A stretch of DNA of 64,000 nucleotides from Aquatica leii. Taxonomy: Eukaryota > Arthropoda > Insecta > Coleoptera > Lampyridae. Shown one piece after another: positions 24,621 to 34,900 of the stretch. The translations under genes were made by a program, and so were the position numbers. The stretch is taken from positions 228,430,532 through 228,494,531 of the forward strand of contig CM069432.1 of the NCBI GenBank assembly GCA_035610365.1, read 5' to 3'. Position 1 is the first letter of the stretch; each line of letters opens with the position of its first letter. The notes under the pieces are model-generated. The model was not told the DNA's origin. It searched no databases and was given only the letters and a program-made list of their open reading frames with translations.

Positions 24621-25239
24621 ATTAGATTTAGGTTTTTTCATTGAGTCGATACATAGGCGACTTCAAGCATATACTATATAAAGAATACGGAAAGTCACGG
24701 ACATTATTAATTTATATTTTATTCAGTTTTATTAATAACAAATAAAACTAAACAAAAACGTTTAGTACAAAAAAAAATTAATCAAAAAAGAATTGTCTTT
24801 TAAATTTGCTTCTTTATCAAAATTAAGCATTTTCTAAGTATTCAAAACATTTTAGAAATCATTATTTTCAAATGGAAAACAACAGCGATCATTCATCATT
24901 CTTTACCACAGTAACTGCTTTTAATTTTTTTTTATTAGAAACCGAGTGGTTCGACATAAATTTGGCCAAATTCTAATAATGGTATCCATCAAAAAATGAT
25001 CAAACTTTTAAATTTATATAAAAATTGAATTCTTTGAACGATGCACATTTTCAAGGTTTTCAGTGACCATAATCAATCTAGCCTGTTGATGTTAAAACTA
25101 AAAAAAATGATCAGCCAATTCGATAATATCTTTGACGAGGAGAAAAACAATTTGGTTCCCCCTCCGTATTGTTAAAACCGGTTTTTTTAATTCGTGATTT
25201 AATTTTCTTGTTATAAATATTTTCCGAATCCAAAGTTTT

Positions 25240-25414
25240 TAAATTGATACTGTATATAAATATAATTTTTTTGTTATAATTATCGTAATAATTATTTATT
25301 ACAGTACAAAATTGAAATAACTGAAAGTAAATTGTTAAAACTTTCAAACGGTATACAATCAAATCTGTTAAAACGGAAACTGACGGGACCAAGTAAATTT
25401 TGTCAGGTTTGATC
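25240..25414 (-). repeat. Right TIR of the Tc1-like element
   Basis: Reverse complement of the left arm, including TACCGTTTGAAAGTTTTAAC, AATTTACTTTCAG and GTACTGTAATAAATAATT. Confidence 0.75.
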
Positions 25415-25416
25415 TA

Positions 25417-26800
25417 AAATATTAGATAATCTCTTTTAACACAAACACTTTATAAAATAAAGCAATAAACATTATAGATTTTTTCAGAAAATACATGGAT
25501 AATTAATTCTTATTATTAAACCGAACGTAACTACTGCTAGAGACGCGCCTAGATGGTTTAGGAATAAGGTTTAATTTTATAATACTACTTGTCGCATATT
25601 TTTTTCTATAAACGATAAGAACTCCAATAGACGGTTATGCAGTAGCAGTGATTTTCTGACATTTGGCATTTACAGGTTCAAGCTTGTAATACATTGCACG
25701 CCGGACCGAACGTGACATAGAAAAAACACCGTTTATAGTAATCATTAATTTATTTTATCAATTTTCTTCTAAGGTTTGCTTCTATACATATACAATCTAT
25801 TTTACATGAATTGGTTAGCCGAATGTTACAATACGCTTGTTTAGAGTTAAATATTTTACCATTGTATCTTAAAAATGGTTGTTGTGCATGTTTAGCTTTA
25901 TTTTTGCAGTGTTATTTATTTATTCAAGCATTTTGGAAGCATGTGGGTTCTTAAAATAACAATTATATTTAACTACTTCTTATGCGATAACGTTATTTTG
26001 TATTTATTTATATTTTTGGTATCAGCAAATTACTAAGAAAAACGTGTAATTCTTAGAACAGTGAAATTAAACATCATAGAATTTTTTTGATTTCTTTTTA
26101 TTAACGGTGTCAACAAATTATTTAATGCTACAGGTCCCTAATTTACGATTTATTTGACGCAAAATTTTTATGAACATTTTTTTTTGCTTGTATAAATGCT
26201 ATAATTTCATCTTCTAAATTAGCAACCTGTTATTCAGATATAAGCTGCATGTATTTAATGCTTTCTAACCAATAAACATATTGTCATCAAAAAACCCTAA
26301 GTCCCAACGTACGGCGTACACTGTATTTTGTAGTTTAAAACCGCAATTTACGTTTTGTTTCAGTGTTATGGAGGTTTCCGCTTTAAGACATGATAATACG
26401 GTCTACAGTTTTAGTCATTCGAGTGCTAATGCAAGTATTAAATTACAGTTACATTTAAATTATTTCTACATTTTTACTAAAACTTGACAATAGACAGTGG
26501 CAACTCGTGAGGTTGGGCTTGAAGTAGACTACATTTTTAAAATGCTTGTATGTTATGTGAACATTTACAGAGATCATTATGATATTATGTAGGTAACTCC
26601 CAAATTGTTTTGAAGTTTTATCGGCTCTATCAGAATAAAACTATAAACATGGGAAACAAAACAAGGCATTTATCGTACCACATTTTTAAGGTTTTCAGTG
26701 ATTATAACTACGATTTTTAACATCACTGATAAAAGAAATATAAAAAAATTTAACAAACAAAAAGAACAGATTCAACTAAGATTGGTAAACCCTTTATTTT
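25417..26800. other. Intergenic stretch, nothing recognised
   Basis: No coding frame with recognisable motifs. The 68-codon frame at 26281-26487 has no known signature and no splice context. Confidence 0.5.
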
Positions 26801-26843
26801 AGGAGTGGCTATAAAAACTAGATACTTTATAAGTTTTCTTATG

Positions 26844-26885
26844 GCGACGTTTCGTGGAACGGTTGTGTCCACTTCTTCAGGTCAA
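26844..26885 (-). ncRNA. Hammerhead-ribozyme-like motif of Penelope/retrozyme type
   Basis: On the - strand the sequence reads CTGAAGA, then a spacer in which GTGGA can pair with TCCAC (5 bp), then GAAACGTC. The hammerhead core consensus is CUGANGA - stem II - GAAA - stem III - cleavage site, and GAAACGUC after a short stem II is the form reported in Penelope-like retroelements, where helix III is minimal. One extra A lies between CTGAAGA and the stem. Adjacent sequence (GCCATAAGAAAACTTATAAA) contains a further small hairpin. No Penelope reverse transcriptase is present. The motif match is direct; catalytic ability is unproven. Confidence 0.4.
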
Positions 26886-26924
26886 GGAACACTTTTATTA
26901 AAAAGAACATATTTCAAAGAAATG

Positions 26925-27228
26925 CGTTAATTAAAATGCACTAAAAAGTAAAAAATAATGATTTAATTTATTTGCAACTAGCAGACAGATGTTTTATTTA
27001 CATGAAATTACTTTTTGAAGCCGATGTCAAACACATTCGAGTTGAATCTATTACAACTGCCAAAGGTAATGTTAAGAATTAAGCCTAATCCTACGTCAAT
27101 GTAATACATAGCACCGACTTTAAAATATAATTGCATGTAAATAAAAATTTTGTTTTTTAATTATAACTCAATTAATTTTTTTTTACCTTTTAATGCATTT
27201 TTTAAAGTCGCTCTTTTTTTTGAAGGCA
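26925..27228. repeat. Inverted repeat with AATGCACTAAAAAGTAAAAAA ends (MITE-like)
   Basis: AAAATGCACTAAAAAGTAAA on the left (about 26935) and TTTTACCTTTTAATGCATTT on the right (about 27182) are inverted copies, the right one continuing TTAAAGTCG. The same terminus, CGACTTCAAAAAATGCACTA, recurs at 36367 in a KIF6 intron, showing a dispersed family. Confidence 0.5.
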
Positions 27229-27383
27229 TAAAGTATAACAATATTGTTGGAACCTCCAAAGTGATAGCAAAATGAAGTTGGTGAAAAGTAAACTTTGTTA
27301 TTATAAACCAAATAATAACAATTTTTTTCTATGTTGAAACTTTTATAAAAATTGAAATCACCACCACTATAAATTCAACAATA

Positions 27384-27771
27384 TACAGGGTGAGTCAGAA
27401 TATGTAGGAAGTACGATAACTATAAATAATAGGCATAAAAGACGATTGTTTAACTAAACTTATATCCTATGCACAGGTAAAAAGTTATTAAGTCTTCAAA
27501 GTTAAAAAAGATCACTTCTTTATTAATACCTTCTAAACTACTTAAATGTAATTGACTATTGTTTGCAGTTATTAATGAGTACTTAAAAACAAAAAAAAAA
27601 TTATGAAAATTAAATAAGCAGAAGATGGATTTTTAGAGTACCTCCACTGTTAAATCCTCTGTAACTTTTTAATCTCAAAGTTTTTTTTTTATTTAAAAAT
27701 TGTGTTTGATAGGAAATTATATTCGCTTTTTTGTACTTTGTAAAGTTTTGATTAAATGCACTCACCCTGTA
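27384..27771. mobile_element. 388-bp MITE with perfect 12-bp TIRs
   Basis: TACAGGGTGAGT (27384-27395) and ACTCACCCTGTA (27760-27771) are perfect inverted repeats. TA lies immediately outside on both sides, consistent with a Tc1/mariner-type TA duplication. The AT-rich interior has subterminal copies of TAAAAAGTTA. It ends about 600 bp upstream of the KIF6 start codon. Confidence 0.7.
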
Positions 27772-28367
27772 TAAAACATTTACTAAATACAAATTAAAAT
27801 AATTAACCAATTTGCTAATAAAAATGTAAAACATATTAATCACTACACGATAGAATAACATAAAATTGCTGAACTACAAATTTTAACATTCATTAAAACC
27901 GTTCTCATCTGTTTTTGTATGATTGCGATTAAAATCAAAAATTTTAATTTATATTCAATAATAAGAAACTAAAAAGAGAGGTTTTACAAACAAATTGTAG
28001 TCAATTAAAATGAGTATAAGCAATAGTAAAACTTCAAAGATGAAACTACATCACTATAATAGATTTCGGAAATGGAAAATTACTATAAATAAATGTGTAA
28101 CGCATTGTGTTGAATAAACGATTTTAAAGTAGAAATTAAAGATCACTCAACAGTAACAAAAATTTCCAGATGTCTATTAAAAAGTTTGACACTAAAAATA
28201 ATTTACATTTATGTAATAGTTAAAAAAAAATAACGACGCCGATTGGTATTATTCGTAAAAATCTAAAGATTTTATAACCGAAATTCTTACTGTGATATCA
28301 AGTTGCTTTAATTGACGTCGACGTAAATCAACTTATTTCAATACAAATAAAAGTGACAGTTGTCAAA

Positions 28368-28960
28368 ATGTTCAACAATACTATTAAAGTATACGCTCGA
28401 TTAAAATGTAAAAATCCTTTTCAAAATATCCTGGTTCGTAATAAACCAACCCATACTTTGAAAAGTAATTATAGCCATAATTTTAGTATGACAAACGTTG
28501 TAAAGACGATCAAGAAATAATTACATTTTACGGGGAAAGCGACAAAGAGTATTTTTGCAATAAGTCAAACGCCTTCACATTTGGGAAAGTTAAAATTTTA
28601 ATTATTTTAATACCGTTTTCTTAAGATATTATAATTGTTTTATTGTAGATTTAAAAAAATATTTAACGAGCATTCTAAGCAAGAAGAAGTCTTCGAAGTT
28701 GTTGCCAAACCTATTATAGAAAGGTAAAGTTAAGTATTAATTAAAAGTTTTTAATTTTATATTTAAGAGTGCTTAATGGATACAATGGTACGATATTTGC
28801 CTACGGACAGGTAATTGTAAAAAAAACAATTAACAAAAAAATTATAATTAAACAGACAGGTAGTGGGAAAACATACACCATTACCGGTTCATCGGAATAC
28901 TTTGAAGAAAGAGGTGTCATACCTAGGTGTATAGAAGAAATTTTCACTTTCGTTAAAAGA
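28368..28960 (+). CDS. KIF6: KIF6 exons 1-5 (N-terminus to P-loop)
   Basis: Five short exons separated by 44-85-nt introns. Exon 1 opens [13 protein letters not shown], equivalent to the first beta-strand of the motor. Exon 2 ([17 protein letters not shown]) is reached through a strong TTTTAG acceptor; its donor at 28564 is weak but is the one that keeps frame into exon 3 ([20 protein letters not shown]). Exons 4 and 5 split the nucleotide-binding loop: [11 protein letters not shown] ends at 28810 and [11 protein letters not shown] begins at 28856, across a 45-nt intron. The alternative donor at 28589 would add SNAFTFG but break frame. Confidence 0.85.
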
Positions 28961-31900
28961 GTGCGTATTTTGCGTTAGGATAAGTTTAATTCATAGTTTG
29001 ATTTCAGAATCCGTACAAATATACAATTAATATATCCTACTTAGAAATTTATAATGAAGTTGGTTATGATTTGTTAAATTCGAAGCGGCAATTTTGTAGT
29101 GGTCAAGATTTGCCGTAAGTAAAATTTAAGTATTTTTAAGTTTGTCGTTGCGCTTTCTTATGCAACCAAATGTATTAAACTGTATATGTGATGGCACAGT
29201 TTATAGAAAACCGGTAAGTTTGGTTGCATATTCAATTGCTTTATAATAAAAAAAATACATAAACGATGCTGTGAAAGTTATATTATATACGTCATCACTT
29301 TGTATCGGTAATAGCTCATAGACACATCGAGTTTGTTGATATTTTAAAAATAATTAAATTGAAATAAGTGAATTCAAAGTGTTTCCTATTTAATAAGAAA
29401 CAATAACGTACATATATAAAAATAAATTTTAGCTGAACATTTATCGTTATGGCAATAAATTTTGTTTTTCAAATTACTGCATTCAGAGATCGTTAAATAG
29501 AGAAATGTTTATTTCTTCCTTTCTTCATAAAAATGTGTGAAGTCTAGTTTAAATACAACGTACTATCAAATTTAGTTTTATAACAAAAAGTGAATTCAAC
29601 GAATTTTGTCGTAAACATTTTCTTCAGCTTTATTTTTACATATGTAGAATATATGCAAATCGAATAATAAACTTAAAAAATAATAATTTACTATTTGAAG
29701 CGAGGATAGTGTCATCGTTTTTCTACTAGTCAATCAAAAGGAAACAATTTTGTACTAAAACAAATATTTTTTTTTAATAGTGTGGCTTTTCTATATAAAG
29801 TTTAATATTTCACAACTTCATACAAGGTGTTTAACAAATATATAACCACATTTTTTTTAAACAGAACACCTTGTATATTTTTAGATTTTTGGTTCTATGT
29901 TCTTTGTAAAATCAAAAATTTATAACATCGTATTGTTCTAACCGTTGTACGGATATCACTTTAATGCTAAAATAAAGTCAACTTTCGAGCCATGGTGCCA
30001 AAGCTCTTATGACGATTTTTGTGTTTTTGCGTAATTGTTTATAACGTTTTCTCTAAAATGAAGTTTTCGAAAGATCAAATGGTCGATATAATTTTTGTTT
30101 ATGGGTGAGCTTATAAAAATGCTTGTTGGCCGATTGCATCGTGAACTATACCAAGAAAGAAGACAATCCCAAGAAAATTCTAATTTGATTTGTTTGAAAA
30201 TCTATTTCACTTAAAAGTTAATGTTGTTCGATGTGATAAGTATGGAACTTGTTTTACTTAATAAAACTGTGTTTCTATTTACGTCTATACTTTTGCTTAT
30301 CTTTTTGGTACTAGTTTGTATACTTTCTATTAACGATACAACAACTTGAAATTACTTTCGTCATATACTTTTACTTAAGAGTGCTTGGGACAACACTACC
30401 AAAATTTATAAATCTCTCAGTCGCATTTCTAAACTATTTTTGTTAGACTTGTCTTTTTTCTGGGTATCGTTCACGATACTATATTTATCTTACAAAAAGT
30501 TCATTTTAAAAAAAAATTGTAAACAATTACGACAAAACACAAAACTTACTAACAATGGACTAATATTCTAATAATGAAACAAATATTAAAACAGTAAATA
30601 CTATTCTTTCTCTTTATTATGAACAACTAGCCTACCTGATTATTTGATTTTAAGTTATGTTATCGTATTAATAGTTTTTTACCCTTAAGTGTTAACATTT
30701 TACGTTAGACTTAAATATAAAAAAATATACATGGTGTTACATTCGAAAAAACTGATTTTGAAACTCCACTATTCTCGATAATCAATGGTACAACCAGATT
30801 TAAAAAAATTTATGAGAGCTCTGGCACCATAGCTCCAAAGCTGACTTTATTTTACCATTAAAGTGATAATATCTGTAGAATGGTTAATAATAGAGCAGTA
30901 CAATGTTATAAATTCTTGATTCTAAATAGAACAAAAAATTCAATAATTTATGGTTGATTTTGAATGGAATTTCATGCAATAATTTACACCAGCCCATAAT
31001 GTCTAACTTTTTTACTTTCCTATAAGGTAAGTATAGCGTTCGCAATTTTTTTCCAAAACATTTTTTCTGCATAATTTTACGTTTCAAGATCTCCTGAATC
31101 ATAAAAATGTATTTTTGACAACAAATTTTAGGTGTCTGTGTGTGTGTGTGTGTTTCTGGGTGTGTGTAACGATGTACCCACGAAAACTCTCGAATCAAAA
31201 GTCTAAGTAACTTGAAATTTAGTATCAAGCCGGCTTTTCATATTCTCCCGGTTCTATCAAAAGATGGGTTTGAGAAAAACTCCGGAAGTGGGTGTATCCG
31301 CCATTTTTAATAGCTCTTCTTATATAATTTTGTACGTATGTAAATTATTCGAATTATTTTTACAATTTCTTATAGAGATAATTCTTTCTAACAATTTATT
31401 CAAATAAAAATTTTTTCTAACACTAACAGTTTATTAGATATTTGATTTATAATTTAAAATGAATTCAAAAATTTAATCTGGGTTTGAATCTTGCCTGCGA
31501 CGATTTTTTTTAGAAAAAAATTCCATATATTAAAAGAAAAGCAAGATACGTTAAAAATAATAATTTTTACTGATTTACTAAAGGGGAAAACAATATCGAG
31601 GCGCACAAATATAAGAGTTAGTCCACTTCAAAGTGGTTTTATGACAACATAAACTTAAAAAAAATAGGTAGACTTTTTTTATCATTCCTTATAGAAAAGT
31701 CGTGTCGTGACCATACCAAAATTTTAAGTTACTAGGGCTTTTGGTTCGAGAGTTATCGTGGGTACATCCAAAGAGAATATAAAGAAGATGCAGCATTTCG
31801 TGTATAAAGAAGTCAAAAAAATATAGAGAAAAACTGTTAAATGTTAGAAAAATTTTTATTTGAATAAATTGTTAGGAAGAATTTTCTCTATAAGAAACTG

Positions 31901-34900
31901 TAAAAATAATTTGAATAATTTACATACGTACAAAATTATATAAGAAAAACTGTTAAAAATGGCGACTTCTGATTTTGATCAGAACCATCTTTTGAGAGAA
32001 CCGAGAGAATATAAATATCCAGCTCCATACCAAACTTTCAAGTTACTAGGACTTTTGGTTCGAGAGTTATTGTGGGTACATCGTTACACAAACACAGACA
32101 CCTAATTTTTTTTGTCAAAAATACATTTTTCTGATTCAGGTGACCTTGCAATGGAAAATTATGCAAAAGAAATTTTGAAAAAAATTGCGTTTGCTATACT
32201 TTCCTTATAAGAATGTAAAAATATGTAGACATTCATTTATCATTCCTCATAAGGAAGTCGTGTGGTGACCACATTAGTTTTTTTGAATAATTGTAAAAAT
32301 GGGTTCTTAGAAGCTTTAACTGAAAGCGTAACGAAAAACCAATTTTTTCCACCGCGTTTAATATTAGAGTTATAACCATACTTTGATAGTAGATAAATAA
32401 TAATTGTATTTACAATTTTTTTTAACCAGAAGTTATAAAAAAATAGGTACTTAAGTACAAAAATTTAGACATAGTAAATACTGGAATGTTTAAATAGTGT
32501 CAAAAATACAAAAACACCTAACTGTGCACAAAGGATAATTGGTGACATATCAAAGTTTTGCATAAATAGTGTTATTTCTTCCTTTTATGTTGGCTGTTGC
32601 TTTCTCTATTGAGAAACAAGCAATAATCTACTATCAAGGCGGGATTCCACCTACCTTAATGTCCTTTTTCCATTTCTGAAATATATTTATAAAATTTTTT
32701 ATCTTTACTAAAATTAGCAAGAAAGAAATCAAAATATGGCTCCAAATAAAATACTCTAAACTTTTATAGTTTTCTAGCCAATTAGCTTGGTAGCTTTCAC
32801 TTTTTTGATTTCCCAGAAAATGTTTGCAAATATTTTTTAAAAAATTCCATGTTGCCAGCTCTAAATCATTCATGGTACGGTCAAAATTTACATCATTAAA
32901 AAGCTTTTTAATTTGTAAACTAACAAATATTCCTTTGCAAAGTTTTTGTATCAGCTTTGGAAATTTATTCCTTAAATATTTAAAACAATATTGTTTTAAT
33001 TCACGTTAATCTTAGTAAAAGCAAATAAAAACATTATTTTGAAAATGTGACATGAATACAGTTGCAACACAGTTTTTGTGTTTAAAATAATTACTTACGT
33101 AAATTTAACCGTAACCTAAAGCAGGCAGCCGTTAAATATTTGAGAGACAAAGAATCGTGAATTTTTCTTGGTGAGGTGATTATGACAGACTCAAAAGAGC
33201 TCCAAAACGGTAGAAATCACTACAGATTCCGTTTGCATCTGTCAAACAGTGAAAGTAAATAAATTGCAAAACACAATTATCAAAACAAATATATTTATTT
33301 TAACAAAGAGACAAATGTTAAAATGAGGTAGAACCTTAGCAAATAAATAGCATTTAAAGTTTCGTCAATAAATATCACAGTTAATACTAACGATGCAAGT
33401 CTTTTAGATTAGGCAACACTTCGTACATATAAACAAATCCATTACATTTAAAAAAAGTTTACGTTGGCAAATACAACACAAATGTCCAATATTACAAGTT
33501 TAAGCAAGAGTGCACCGTTTAGCTTACATTCAAAAAAAGTTTTGTACTTAGTTGTGACAACAAGCGTAATATATACGTTCAGTCATGCGTGCATATGACT
33601 GACCTTAAAGTAAAGAAAATATATATAAGAAACAAAGTAGTTACAATTTTGTGTTCCCGAATACGCAATTAGCTAATAGCATACTCAACACAAATTTCTT
33701 AAAATTGTTGTAAATTAAACTGTTACATACGTATATACACTCTTACCACAAATAAATGGTTCAGTTTCATACGATATGTTAAAAAAATAAGTGATCTAAG
33801 CTTCCCGAAGGTAGTGAAAATATTTCAGTATGTGTGGCTTCCAATTTTGTCGTCATGCTGTTTGCAATCATAAAAATTGAAACGGCGGCTTCAATGTTCT
33901 CATCTAACATTGGTTCTTAGATACGCATTCTAAACAACTCTCAATATTCCATGCCTGCCTTATTAATTGTGTATAGCAATTTTCCAAGATAACAGAACAT
34001 GTGCAGATATCCCAAAGTTGCTAATGATAACACAAAATATTAAATTGCGTTTTATAATAAAAATACATCTTTACCCCAGTGAATTTATCTCAACTACCAC
34101 ATCTAAAACCGCAAATTATTTATTCAAAATTTGGCGTTTGTAGAAAAACAACCGGCTATACAAAAATCAAATAAAACCTTTTAGGAATTTTAGGCATCCG
34201 GTTCGCTCAGACAGCAACAAAAAAGCAGAATCAGATTAAAGATTACATGACAAGTCCAGTAATCAAAATATCAACATGTGACCACATACTAAAACTTTCG
34301 ATCTAGTATATGCTTTCAGTTCTAGATGAAGCAGTAATTATTACTAAGAAGCTTAGAAAACCAGCTATAAACTGTCGAGCCTCCGTTGTTACTAATTTTT
34401 TTTTATTCTTACAATACAAGTGCTCAAAAGTTCTACATCAACAAAAAAAAGTAATAATGCAACAAAACCAAAGATTCAAAAATTAGAATAGTAGTTGTAT
34501 TGAAATTTATGTAGCGAGCAGACATGCACCTTAGCCAAAAATGCAATGAGTATGTACACGAAAAATTTATGAAATTGCTATACATGTTTTACATATTGGA
34601 AAAATTGAAAATTACGTTTGCTATAAAACAAAAAAAGCTCAGCACGGCCAATATGACCTGTAGTTACCTAGGTATAAAAGTATTTTAATTTTGAACAGCA
34701 CTTTTTATAATTGTATTAATTGCAATTGATAGTAAAATACTGTCCATATTAAAATCCATAGAAGACAACAAAAAATTGTATATGTATATAAGAAACTAGA
34801 TTATTATCAAGCGTAACTGATTCCAAGCAACCGGTATCACACAGCAGTGACGTAGCTAGGGGTAGAGGTCCTGAGGGTTCAGACCTCTCTACAAAAAACT

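Larger units (their letters stand above)
23420..25414 (+). mobile_element. Tc1-like transposon with long TIRs and TA duplications
   Basis: The left end starts GATCAAACCTGACAA at 23420 directly after TA (23418-23419). The right end mirrors it, ending TTGTCAGGTTTGATC-like at 25414 directly before TA (25415-25416). The arms stay alike for about 170-180 bp, including GTCAGTATCCGTTTTA, CAGTTTGAAAACTCTAACAA and TTTACTTTCA. TA duplications and an internal Tc1-type transposase remnant on the + strand make the superfamily assignment firm. The arm divergence and the broken reading frame indicate an old, inactive copy. Confidence 0.8.

Noticed and set aside
28487-28588. Extending KIF6 exon 2 to the donor at 28589
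   Set aside because: It gives an attractive SNAFTFGK sequence but joins exon 3 out of frame (immediate stop); the donor at 28564 keeps frame, so that was preferred.
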